From: JAGNXB01 sp942490895 | Lineage (GTDB): Bacteria > Bacteroidota > Bacteroidia > Chitinophagales > Saprospiraceae | Direction of reading: 5' to 3' | Length of the DNA stretch: 64,000 nucleotides | Assembly (NCBI GenBank): GCA_942490895.1 | Contig: CALNZC010000094.1 | Location: 135,972 to 199,971 of the forward strand | Part shown: piece by piece, positions 52,571 through 60,786 of the stretch | Layout of the letters: each line of letters opens with the position of its first letter | How positions within the stretch are numbered: position 1 is the stretch's first letter | The notes under the pieces: model-generated | Told to the model about the DNA's origin: nothing | Databases searched by the model: none | Seen by the model: the letters and a program-made list of their open reading frames with translations, nothing else | Program-made: the position numbers and the translations under genes

Positions 52571-53017
52571 ATGAGAGTACTTACTCTCATGCGGAAGTAC
52601 CACCCCACCGGCACGAATGGCCAATTGTTCGTCGGGACCCAGTTGATCTGTGATACGATTGAACTGCCCAGACGATCCACTCCCTTGCACTCGGAGTGGA
52701 TGTCTGGATCGAGACCCTGGCGACAAAACCAGCGGAATGTATCCTGCATTCCGGAGGGCCGCTATATGCTGTCTTTACGGTGGACCAGCCGGTGGGGCTG
52801 GCACTTCCAGATCCCCCATGTCCCGGAACGGGACTGGATCCTGATCCATCCTGCCAATGATGCATTGAAGGAACTACGCGGCTGTATTGCACCGGTGACA
52901 AAGGTCACTGGGCCCGGCAGCGGCACCGGTTCCCGAAAAGCGCTTCAACGGTTGTTGGACGAGGTCCAACCGGTACTGCAAAGTGGCATGCCGGTTCAAT
53001 TAATCATTCACTCTTAA
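52571..53017 (+). CDS. DUF5675 family protein
   Basis: A 148-residue protein: TLMRKYHPTGTNGQLFVGTQLICDTIELP, SCIPEGRYMLSLRW, HFQIPHVPERDWILIHPAND, ELRGCIAPVTKVTG. This follows the DUF5675 pattern (initial gain of T-x-G, IPxGxYxL, then IHxGN...GCI). The His and Cys of IH-P-AN and GC are placed like the catalytic pair of L,D-transpeptidases, but that is inference. DUF5675 genes are often near phage lysis genes in Bacteroidota. The ATG lies in a palindrome ATGAGAGTAC-TTACTCTCAT (52571-52590). It starts 12 bp after the 51809 gene. Confidence 0.8.
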   Translation: MRVLTLMRKYHPTGTNGQLFVGTQLICDTIELPRRSTPLHSEWMSGSRPWRQNQRNVSCIPEGRYMLSLRWTSRWGWHFQIPHVPERDWILIHPANDALKELRGCIAPVTKVTGPGSGTGSRKALQRLLDEVQPVLQSGMPVQLIIHS

Positions 53018-53028
53018 AACATTTTACC

Positions 53029-53289
53029 ATGAAAAAGAAAAATTCGGGATTTGACCCTAGCCCAATGATACCTCCCCATATGGACCTGATCGACCGGGCT
53101 CGTGCCCCTACCCCACGGTTCTTCCGCACGTTGCGGAATATAGGGATTGCGGTAGCTGGGATCGGCGGTGCACTTCTGGCCAGTCCGGTCGTCCTTCCGG
53201 CTATTCTGATACAGGTTGCCGGCTATCTGACCCTGACTGGAACGGTGATGACCACGGTCAGCCAGGTCACAGTGGTTGGCGACCAATGA
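53029..53289 (+). CDS. Small membrane protein with two helices, unknown
   Basis: An 86-residue product: a polar, Pro/Arg-rich N-terminus (about 1-33) and two hydrophobic segments (about 35-52 and 55-80, GIAVAGIGGALLASPVVLPA and QVAGYLTLTGTVMTTVSQ). It overlaps the next gene by 4 bp (ATGA). Its size and place after DUF5675 suggest a holin-like or spanin-like role, but this is inference. Confidence 0.6.
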   Translation: MKKKNSGFDPSPMIPPHMDLIDRARAPTPRFFRTLRNIGIAVAGIGGALLASPVVLPAILIQVAGYLTLTGTVMTTVSQVTVVGDQ

Positions 53290-53486
53290 CCAGCCTCTTT
53301 CCCTTCCTGTACCATAAGGCCAGTCTGAGTGCCTTTCTGGTCGGCTGCTTGATGACCCAGTACGCCATCTGGACGTTCCAGAGTCTGCTGGACACTGCCC
53401 TGCTGGGGTTCATCGGCGCATTCGCCAGTTATATCGGCACCTGGATCGCCGGGAGGGTACTCCCCAAGAAGAAAAGGAAGGAATAG
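53286..53486 (+). CDS. Small holin-like membrane protein, unknown
   Basis: A 66-residue protein with two hydrophobic segments (about 11-27, and 34-60: LLDTALLGFIGAFASYIGTWI) and a basic C-terminus VLPKKKRKE. Short, two-helix, positively charged at the end: the general look of a holin. It is last of the operon, 20 bp before a terminator hairpin. Confidence 0.6.
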   Translation: MTSLFPFLYHKASLSAFLVGCLMTQYAIWTFQSLLDTALLGFIGAFASYIGTWIAGRVLPKKKRKE

Positions 53487-53505
53487 GAATCGATCTTCTT
53501 CAAAT

Positions 53506-53544
53506 CCGCACCCACTTGTCTGCAGAGGCAGGTGGGGCGGTTTT
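53506..53544 (+). terminator. Terminator of the 51.8-53.5 kb operon
   Basis: CCGCACCCACTTG (53506-53518) pairs with CAGGTGGGGCGG (53529-53540), followed by TTTT. Confidence 0.75.
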
Positions 53545-54330
53545 GGAGACCGAGAGACGGAGGGACTGAGAGACGGAGTGATGGAATGCTATTCGCTATT
53601 CGCCGTTCGCCGTTCGCTTGAGTGCGTCAGCGGCTGGTGCCGCTTGAGTGCGGAGACCGAAGATGGAGAGACGGGTGAGAGAGGGAGTGACTGAGTTTGA
53701 GGACGTTGGCGGATAGAGGAACCGGGGAATGAGATTGTGGTTCGGCAAGTAGGGAGCAGTGGAATCACCCCCCCCCGGCCCGGCACGCTGGACGACATCG
53801 TATGTGTTTGATCAGTTCGGTGCCGGTCCACCCTCTCATTAAAGGGTGTTCGGTATTCGGTATTCGGTGTTCGCTTGAGTGCGTTGGCGGCTGGCGCCGC
53901 TGGATTGGAGTGATGGGGGTAGAGAGCTAATTCCTCCCCCGGCCCGGCACGTTGGGCAGTATCGTGGTTGTTTGATCAGTTCGGTGCCGGTCCACCCCCT
54001 CCGGTAGACGATGGACTCCGGGATGGGGATTGGTGCCTGAGGGGGACATGGAAGTGCTGTTCGCTGTTCGCTTTTCGCAATTCGCTTGAGTACGTTGGCG
54101 GCTGGCGCCGCATAAGGGTGGAGCACCAAGAATTGTGTGAAATACCGAAATCATAGCCTTGCAACAGAACCCTGAAGGGGTTCAATACAGTAGCCCCGGG
54201 TGAAACCCGGGGTATTGAGGAACAGAATTAAGGCAACCCTGAAGGGGTTGAAGAAATGATCTGCGGGAGTAGACTTTGAGACGGATTGGAGAGTGGGTTT
54301 TTTAATTCTTAAACAACTTAAAAAGAGCAT
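53545..54330. repeat. Repeat-rich non-coding stretch with dispersed elements
   Basis: Two inverted copies of the about 200-bp dispersed element of 30645-30840 (copy b about 53755-53840 and copy c about 53930-54060), each with ATCAGTTCGGTGCCGGTCCA. Also GGTATTCGG / GTTCGCTTGAGTGCGTTGGCGG words, GAGACGGAGGGACTGAGAGAC words and a REP-like unit 54168-54256 (ACCCTGAAGGGGTTC, TAGCCCCGGGTGAAACCCGG, ACCCTGAAGGGGTTGAAGAAAT). Confidence 0.65.
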
Positions 54331-54331
54331 C

Positions 54332-55149
54332 ATGGCAAGAGTGCAAAGTCTGTTCAGGATCTCCGGGAAGCTCGGAGGGCTGGTCTTTTACCAGACGAAA
54401 AAGGGGTCATTTGTACGAGAGGCACCGAAGCGGAACAAGCAGCGATGGAAGGAAGCACCTGAATTTGCGGCGCAGCGCGCCATGGCTGCAGAGTTCGGGC
54501 ATGTATCGAAAGTGGCGTCACAGTGGACGTGGGCGATGAAGGACATGCTTGACGGATGCGCGCCGCGGGACCTGTATATGCAGGTTCGCAAGCTATGTCA
54601 GCAATTGATCTGTCTGGATCCTGGTCCACGGGGAGATCGAAGCATCTTTATGGGCCTTTTCTATCAGGACCTGGCGAGCCTTCTGCTCCAGCAATGGCCT
54701 TGTCAGGCCGGTCATTTTCTACCTGATGCCATCCTGAACAAGACCCTGATCCAAGCGTCCAATCTCGCCATACACATCCCGCAGATCGACCTGGATACCC
54801 TTTGGAATCGCCTCAGGAGGCGACCACATATCAATTACGGGCACATTGGGCCTTTATCCTCCCTGAGTCGGATGAGATGGTGGTGTTGAGTGCTTCTACA
54901 CCGATCCGCAAGCTGAGTTGTGAAAGTCACAAACCAGTTTGGCTGGAGCCCGGCAAATCGATCAGTATGGAACTTATGGTCATCCTTTTTCTGGAGATCC
55001 GATACTTCCAGCCACCAAAAGGGTACCTGGCAAACGAGCTGTCATCCATTACTTCCGAACTGAAAGTCCTGCACGTTTTGCCAATCCAGCCGGAGGAACA
55101 AACCCGTTCATCTGGCAGGAACAGACCGGATTTCTACCATCCCAATTGA
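54332..55149 (+). pseudogene. Second FKVQGTLDDVTFY-family gene, frameshifted
   Basis: The first frame from the ATG at 54332 (MARVQSLFRISGKLGGLVFYQTKKG) runs to about 54800 in family register and then loses it; the +2 frame from 54802 continues with SPQEATTYQLRAHWAFILPE and LEPGKSISMELMVILFLEI, aligning with the SPSEPLSGDGRDLVVLQVTFL region of the intact copy at 51809. So one base is missing near 54790-54802. Restored length about 270 residues, close to the other copy. It may be inactive or the assembly may have a miscalled base. Confidence 0.7.
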
Positions 55150-55319
55150 GCTGCCGACAAACACCAGGGTGACTACATCTGTATTGATATGTGCCAAAAA
55201 TAAATGTGTTTTTGGCAAAATCTACCATAAACCATGTCGATGAACTTCAGAATTTGGGCCTGTAAATGGTTCACATCTTTTGATCCATTCTCCTGGTTAC
55301 ATTCATTCTCTTGAGCATA

Positions 55320-55353
55320 GATGACGCGCCAACAGAGGGGCGTCATCTTTTTT
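55320..55353 (+). terminator. Rho-independent terminator
   Basis: GATGACGC (55320-55327) pairs with GCGTCATC (55340-55347), followed by TTTTTT. Ends transcription from the 54332 gene. Confidence 0.8.
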
Positions 55354-55379
55354 ATGGACGGACGAGGACGCCCGCCAGG

Positions 55380-56000
55380 ACGGGTTTGAGACGAAGAGAC
55401 TGAGGACGGAGAGACTGAGGGAATGTTGTTCGTTGATTGTTGATTGTTGATCGTTGGCATTCTGCTTTTCTGGAACGAGGACTCTTGAGACGGAGAGACG
55501 GAGGGAATGTTGTTCGTTGTTTGTTGATTGTTGATTGTTGGCATTCTGCTTTTCTGGACCGAAGACGCCCGTCTGCCGGCGAGACAGGGAGGACCGAAGA
55601 ATGTTGTTTCGTTGATTGTTGTTTGTTGGCTTCTGCTTTCGGACCGAAGACCCCGCCTCCGGCGAGACAGGGAGGACGGATGAATTGTTGTTCGTTGATT
55701 GTTGTTCGTTGATCGTTGGCTTTCTGCTTTTCTGGACGGACGACGGACGACGGACGACGGACGACGGACGACCGAAGACGCCCGTCTGCCGGCGAGGCAG
55801 GGAGGACCGAGGAATTGTTGTTCGTTGATTGTTGTTCGTTGATTGTTGGCATTCTGTTTTCCTGGACCGAAGACGCCCGTCTGCCGGCGAGGCAGGGATG
55901 ACCGAGGAAATGTTGTTCGTTGATTGTTGTTTGTTGATCGTTTGCATTCTGCTTTTCTGGAACGAGGACTCTTGAGACGGAGAGACGGAGAGACAGAGAG
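55380..56000. repeat. Tandem repeat array of about 90-bp units
   Basis: TTGTTCGTTGATTGTTG words start at about 55424, 55508, 55602, 55685, 55812 and 55910, each followed by GGCATTCTGCTTTTCTGGA and usually by ACCGAAGACGCCCGTCTGCC, GGCGAGACAGGGAGGACCGA. Spacing is 84, 94, 83, 127 and 98 bp. A 7-bp array GGACGAC (about five units) lies at 55732-55771. The long reading frames through it are Gln/Asn/Thr low-complexity text and are not real proteins. Confidence 0.75.
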
Positions 56001-56177
56001 ACTTGGAGACGGGGCATTCGTAGCGGCTGCTTTTTACCTGCTAGCGAGGCAGAGATGTTGCCAATTTTACAGTTTTACAGTTCTCCCCTTCTACGTTTTT
56101 CATTCTACGTTCTACTGAGCTGGGCCCTCGCATGCCGGCGAGCAGGGAAGACCGATGACCGGCCTTTGCATTTGGGT

Positions 56178-56219
56178 ATAAAAAAAAGACCCCGGGCGAG
56201 GAATCGCTCCAGGGTCTTT
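56178..56219 (-). terminator. Terminator of NUDIX gene
   Basis: AAAGACCCCGG (56185-56195) pairs with CCAGGGTCTTT (56209-56219), followed on the minus strand by a T run. It serves the gene that ends at 56231. Confidence 0.8.
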
Positions 56220-56230
56220 CATGAGGGTCA

Positions 56231-56707
56231 TCAAACTCCTAAGGGGATGAGTCTGGTATCTCTGGCGAAAACCTTTTCGATCAGCGGAATGTAATTTGCC
56301 GCCATGACCAATTGGGTAAGCTCATCTGGATCAAAACATTGGATGTTGAAATGCTCATTGCTGAGGACCAGATCTTCACATGTTGCTTCTGTCTTGCAAT
56401 AATAAACGGGAACTAGTACAGATAAGAGCCCGCGAACGTTGACTAGAAGAATATCGATCACCTCGACAGGTATCACGTCGATGCCCAATTCTTCTTTCAT
56501 CTCGCGGATGAGCCCCTGTTCAAGTGATTCGTCTTTACCCAGTTTGCCACCGGGTAGATCCCACTCACCATGCTCATTCAGCACGAGGATCACTTTGCCA
56601 TCAATGATGCAAATCCCCTTCTGGGAAACCGGAAATCTGGGTGCGAACAGATCGGAGGGCAGGATACGGCCTACCGTCTTCAAATAGAACTTATTAAGGG
56701 AAAACAT
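56231..56707 (-). CDS. NUDIX hydrolase
   Basis: A 158-residue protein with the Nudix box GGKLGKDESLEQGLIREMKEELG (G-x5-E-x7-RExxEE-x-G, about residues 53-75). NUDIX enzymes hydrolyse nucleoside diphosphates linked to other groups; substrate unknown. The first 40 residues (MFSLNKFYLKTVGRILPSDLF) are an extension typical of some stand-alone members. It has its own terminator and precedes the CapD-like gene by 42 bp on the same strand. Confidence 0.88.
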   Translation of the reverse strand: MFSLNKFYLKTVGRILPSDLFAPRFPVSQKGICIIDGKVILVLNEHGEWDLPGGKLGKDESLEQGLIREMKEELGIDVIPVEVIDILLVNVRGLLSVLVPVYYCKTEATCEDLVLSNEHFNIQCFDPDELTQLVMAANYIPLIEKVFARDTRLIPLGV

Positions 56708-56748
56708 GATCGGTAACAGGTTGGAATGGGGCTAAATATAGCAAAAAC

Positions 56749-58656
56749 CTAATTCGGCTGATCAACCGGAACGGATGGATCCGGAGTTGGGCTCACGAAC
56801 TCAGGTACGATTGCCTTCATCGCTTGAATAACGCTAAAAGGGTCCCCTTCAGTACTTGTGAGCTTGACGAGCGAATCGATCATGAATCGGATCTCGGTCT
56901 CGCTCATATCCCGTACCCGAGCCCGCATGATCTTGGGATGATGGGTGGACAGGAGGCTTTCCCGGTCGTCCAGCAGTTCTTCTGATAATTTCTCTCCCGG
57001 GCGCAAACCGGTATAACGGATCTCGATATCTTTTCCTTCTTCCAGGCCGGCCATGAGGATCATCTTGCGAGCCAGGTCCACGATGCGTACGGGTTGACCC
57101 ATATCAAACACAAATATCTCCCCTCCTTCACCCATGGTCCCGGCCTCCAGCACCAGCTGGCAGGCTTCCGGGATGGTCATAAAGTAGCGGGTCACATCCG
57201 GGTGTGTGACCGTAATGGGTTGCCGGCGCCGAATCTGATCCTGAAAGATGGGCACCACGGACCCATTGGATCCCAATACATTTCCAAAACGAGTGGTAAT
57301 GAATTGGGTCTTGTTTTCCGGAGCACCATTCAACGCATTCACATAGATCTCTGCAATGCGTTTGGAAGCACCCATGACATTTCCCGGATTTACTGCTTTA
57401 TCTGTAGAGATCATGACAAATCGCTCCACACCATATCTCAAAGCGATATCCGCCGTGATCCGAGTCCCATCAATGTTTGTCCGGACGGCTTCGTCGGGCC
57501 AGGACTCCATCACGGGAACGTGCTTGTATGCTGCCGCATGGAAGACCACATGAGGATTGAATTTTTCGAACAGGCGGATCATTCGTTTCTTATTCTGAAC
57601 AGAACCGAGCACCGGATAAAATTGACCCTCCCCTATCTTCCTGTTCATTTCAATGGTGATCTCTGCCAGCGGCGTTTCCGCCTGATCGATCCCGATGATG
57701 GATCGAGGCCCGTATTGGGCCACCTGACGTACGATCTCACTGCCGATGGAACCGGCGCAACCGGTGACCAGAACGACTTTGTCCTTCAATCCCCGACGGA
57801 TATCCTCCACATCCAGGCGGATGGGGTCGCGGTTCAGGAGATCCTCAAAGTTGATCTCGTTCAGCTGAGCGATATCCAGCTGTTGGCCAAACCAGGTGTT
57901 GAAAGGTGGAATCTTCAACACCCGGATCCGATGGGTCAGACAGGCTGAAATAAAGGCCACTCGTCGTTCATCTGGCAACTGGTTGATGGCCAGAATAGCC
58001 ACTTTGATATCCTGGCTTTTCACCACATCCGTAAATGATTCTGAAGGGTTGTAGATCCGAACACCGTTGAGATACTTTTTGTGGACCTTGGGATTATCGT
58101 CAAAGAAAGCCACCACCTTATAATTATGGGTGGTATCATGACTGAGGACACCCATGGTCATCGAACCCATTTCGCCTGCTCCGAAGATGATGGTATTGAG
58201 ACGAGACCGGTTTGTTTGCTTCAGCCGGTAGACCAGTCTGCGTAACGCAATTCGGAACCCGATGGACAGGATCAGTAAAAAGGCGACATCGATGAGGAGG
58301 ATGGCTTTGTATCGGACGATCGGGAAAAAGTCGGGCATGCTGACACACAGCAGACCAAAGATCAGTGTGGGGGTGGTTATGGTGATCAAGGCCGTCCAAT
58401 AATCCTTTTCGCCGATGTAACGGAGGATCAGTGCATAGGATTTGAAGAACAGCGCCGAGAGGATACGCAATGCCAGCAATACTGCGAATGCCCGTAACAA
58501 GAGGCCTCCATAGGGGCGAATATCAAAAGCCAATACAAGGAGACTGGCGACCCCAAACGACAATAGGGCAAACGCAAGGTCCAGACTGAAGACGCCGATC
58601 TTGGTCACATACCCTCTTATCCGAACCGATAACCAGTTTTTCCCAGATTCTATCAT
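56749..58656 (-). CDS. CapD/WbpM-like nucleotide-sugar 4,6-dehydratase
   Basis: A 635-residue membrane protein: four helices (about 18-38, 50-68, 85-105, 115-135), a CoA-binding-like domain with GAGEMGSM, then a large NAD-dependent sugar dehydratase domain with VLVTGCAGSIGSEIVRQV, AAAYKHVPVME, TDKAVNPGNVMGASKR and TTRFGNVLGS. It probably forms a UDP-4-keto-6-deoxy-HexNAc for O-antigen or capsule. The last 20 residues are Pro-rich. The membrane half probably anchors it beside glycan assembly enzymes. Upstream is a DegT remnant, which would act on the same product. Confidence 0.9.
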   Translation of the reverse strand: MIESGKNWLSVRIRGYVTKIGVFSLDLAFALLSFGVASLLVLAFDIRPYGGLLLRAFAVLLALRILSALFFKSYALILRYIGEKDYWTALITITTPTLIFGLLCVSMPDFFPIVRYKAILLIDVAFLLILSIGFRIALRRLVYRLKQTNRSRLNTIIFGAGEMGSMTMGVLSHDTTHNYKVVAFFDDNPKVHKKYLNGVRIYNPSESFTDVVKSQDIKVAILAINQLPDERRVAFISACLTHRIRVLKIPPFNTWFGQQLDIAQLNEINFEDLLNRDPIRLDVEDIRRGLKDKVVLVTGCAGSIGSEIVRQVAQYGPRSIIGIDQAETPLAEITIEMNRKIGEGQFYPVLGSVQNKKRMIRLFEKFNPHVVFHAAAYKHVPVMESWPDEAVRTNIDGTRITADIALRYGVERFVMISTDKAVNPGNVMGASKRIAEIYVNALNGAPENKTQFITTRFGNVLGSNGSVVPIFQDQIRRRQPITVTHPDVTRYFMTIPEACQLVLEAGTMGEGGEIFVFDMGQPVRIVDLARKMILMAGLEEGKDIEIRYTGLRPGEKLSEELLDDRESLLSTHHPKIMRARVRDMSETEIRFMIDSLVKLTSTEGDPFSVIQAMKAIVPEFVSPTPDPSVPVDQPN

Positions 58657-58759
58657 GATCTATTTAAATTCCTTCATGCTATAATATTCTATTGGTTGAC
58701 GCGCCCTTAGATACAATATTGTTGCCAGAAGCCCTTTTCAGCCTTTTATTCGTACGAAA

Positions 58760-59151
58760 AGGTCCCAGGCTACAGAATCGGATCACCTATAAACTGCTGG
58801 AGAGTAGTATCCAGAACGTTAAAAATACGTGTGAAATCCGCTTCGGTCAGATTGGAACCGGAGGGCAGGCACTGGCCGATGTCAAACAGTCGTTCCGCTA
58901 CCCCACCCCCATAGAAAGGGGCATGGACAAAGACGAGCAGCAGGTGCATGGGTTTCCACAAGGCTGATCATGATATCTTGATCCCAGGAATTGGCAGCGT
59001 TTTCCAGGATCGGAATATCAAACTGGTCTGCCACCGTTTGGATCTCCATCATTTGAGCGGTCACTCCATATAGATGAACCAAGACGATGGCTTTGACCTT
59101 CTTTACCGGGGTAACGGGTCTGTAGAAAACTACAGGTCCTTTGTGAGACAT
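58760..59151 (-). pseudogene. DegT/DnrJ/EryC1 aminotransferase remnant
   Basis: Two fragments of the PLP aminotransferase family in different frames: VKAIVLVHLYGVTAQMMEIQ to FDIPILENAANSWD (upper part, from 59151) and MWKPMHLLLVFVHAPFYGGGVAERLFDIGQCLPSGSNL (C-terminal part, 58961-58770). The stretch between, which would carry the catalytic Lys, is absent, and the N-terminus is missing. Clearly inactive. Neighbouring genes suggest its old role was a 4-aminosugar step. Confidence 0.75.
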
Positions 59152-59195
59152 CTTTCTATTTACAATAATTTCTCTTCCAAAACTATCATATCCAT

Positions 59196-60145
59196 TTATG
59201 TCAAACTGACAAGTTTAATTTTAACCCATAAACGAATAAACAAGTATAAGATTGAATACCCTGACACTAGCAGCACAGCCAAACCATAACTCATCCAATC
59301 ATACTGCACTGCCATCAAAACCACCCCATTGAGTAACAGCTGCGCTATAAAATATAGTAAACTCACCTGTACATGAGGAATCTGAAACTCATTGGCCAAA
59401 TACTGGTAAAGATGAGATCGATGCGCTTTAAAGATATTCTCCCCTTTGAACAGTCGAATCACAATGGTAGAGACTGCCTCAATTCCATAAACAGCAAAGA
59501 ATAAAATCCAATAGCCTTCCCCTGAATTATAAATCAATTTAAGCATCAGAATCCCCAGGACAAAAGCCATACTGATACTACCTACATCTCCGGCAAATGC
59601 CCTGGCTCGCTTGCGCACATTGAAAAAACCAAATACAAATAATGCCAGGATCATTAAAACTATCCAAGGTCGATCGGCTTCCAATATGGGGACAAAATAA
59701 AATCCCACCAAGGCACTCAACGCATAAAATACAGTGATAGCATTGATGCCGTCCATAAAATTAAAGGCATTGACCCACCCGATAAACAGGATAGCGACCG
59801 CCAGAAGCCATAGGATATTTCAAACCGTACATTTGCAGTGCCCACAACACCATACCCAAGGACAAAAAATGCATCAACAACCTCACCGAGGCAGGCAAGG
59901 GGCTTGATATCATCTACAAAACTACTCAGCGAGGCCAGGGCGATACCCCCAAACAATTCCCAGTCTAGATGCCCCCAAATTGCGGCCCATAAACAGTACC
60001 ACCACAAAAAATAATCCCTCCACCCCTAACCGTAATTTGGGTGTGGGAACTCCTTTGATTGGGCTTATCAATGATGTTAAAATGATCTGCAACTCTAAGG
60101 TAGTAGCAGAAAAGATAAAAAAGAAGAAAACTAAGTGACAAAAAA
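59196..60145 (-). pseudogene. WecA/MraY-like glycosyl-1-phosphate transferase, frameshifted
   Basis: Pieces of one membrane enzyme in several frames: ADHFNIIDKPNQRSSHTQIT and RGGGIIF (near 60090-60010), ALASLSSFVDDIKPL (near 59940), then the long C-terminal frame MDGINAITVFYALSALVGFY and FAGDVGSISMAFVLG (59756-59196). These are the conserved blocks of the undecaprenyl-phosphate sugar-1-phosphate transferases (RSSH, DDIKPL, MDGIN, GDVGS). At least three frameshifts in 59750-60010. DNA here is AT-richer than upstream. Real gene decay and consensus errors cannot be told apart. Confidence 0.75.
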
Positions 60146-60193
60146 ATCGTTGCGGATATAAGAAGGATCTATAAATATATATCTACCTACTTT

Positions 60194-60782
60194 CTAAATA
60201 AGCATCCATAATAATTTCTTCACTGCATCACCACATAACTGATATTTTTCACCACTTTCAGGACAAATAGCAATATTATTATCATCAAAATCTAATCGAT
60301 GACCATATTCACTCATCCATCCAATTTGTTTGGCAGGATTACCAACTACAAGTGCGTACGCAGGAGCATTCTTTGTAACGACAGCACCTGCACCTATAAA
60401 AGCAAAAGCACCGATATCATGGCCACATACAATGGTTGCGCTGGCACCTATTGTTGCCCCTTTTGAAACATGTGTTCTAGCATATTGACCCCTACGGTTT
60501 ATAGCAGACCTTGGATTTAATACATTTGTAAAAACCATACTGGGGCCTAAAAAAACGTCATCATTACAAGTCACTCCAGTGTAGACGCTCACATTGTTCT
60601 GTATTTTACAATTGCTTCCAAGAATAACATCTGGACTAACTAACACATTCTGACCAATATTACAATCCTTACCAATTTTACAGCCAGGCATGATATGAGA
60701 AAATGCAGATTTTAGTACCATCACCGATGACGCTACCTTCATCGATGATCGCTGTTTCAAGAGAAAAATAGCCTTTTTCCAT
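60194..60782 (-). pseudogene. UDP-sugar N-acetyltransferase (WlbB/WbpD-like), N-terminal frameshift
   Basis: A left-handed beta-helix acetyltransferase. The main frame (60760-60194) has hexapeptide repeats IGKDCNIGQNVLVSPDVILG to VVTKNAPAYALVVGNPAKQIGW. The N-terminus is in another frame, from an ATG at 60782: MEKGYFSLETAIIDEGSVIGDGTKI, joining near 60700 (expected TKIWHFSHIMPG; one to two bases missing). Members acetylate UDP-3-amino-GlcNAc uronic acid or similar sugars. Pairs with the WlbA-like gene. Confidence 0.78.
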
Positions 60783-60786
60783 TGCC

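Noticed and set aside
51809..53486. Prophage
   Set aside because: DUF5675 and holin-like genes recall phage lysis, but no integrase, capsid, tail, portal or terminase gene is seen in the window.
53839..54129. Open frame encoding RRGWTGTELIKQ-type text, shared with 30648-31247 in another place
   Set aside because: The shared amino-acid text follows from the dispersed non-coding repeat; frames differ between copies and are interrupted.
55380..56000. CRISPR array
   Set aside because: Units are 83-127 bp and vary along their whole length; there are no short constant repeats with unique spacers, and no cas genes.
55303..56017. Long Gln/Asn/Thr-rich reading frames on the minus strand
   Set aside because: They run through the about 90-bp tandem repeats in all frames with no start signal or family; the text is a by-product of the repeats.
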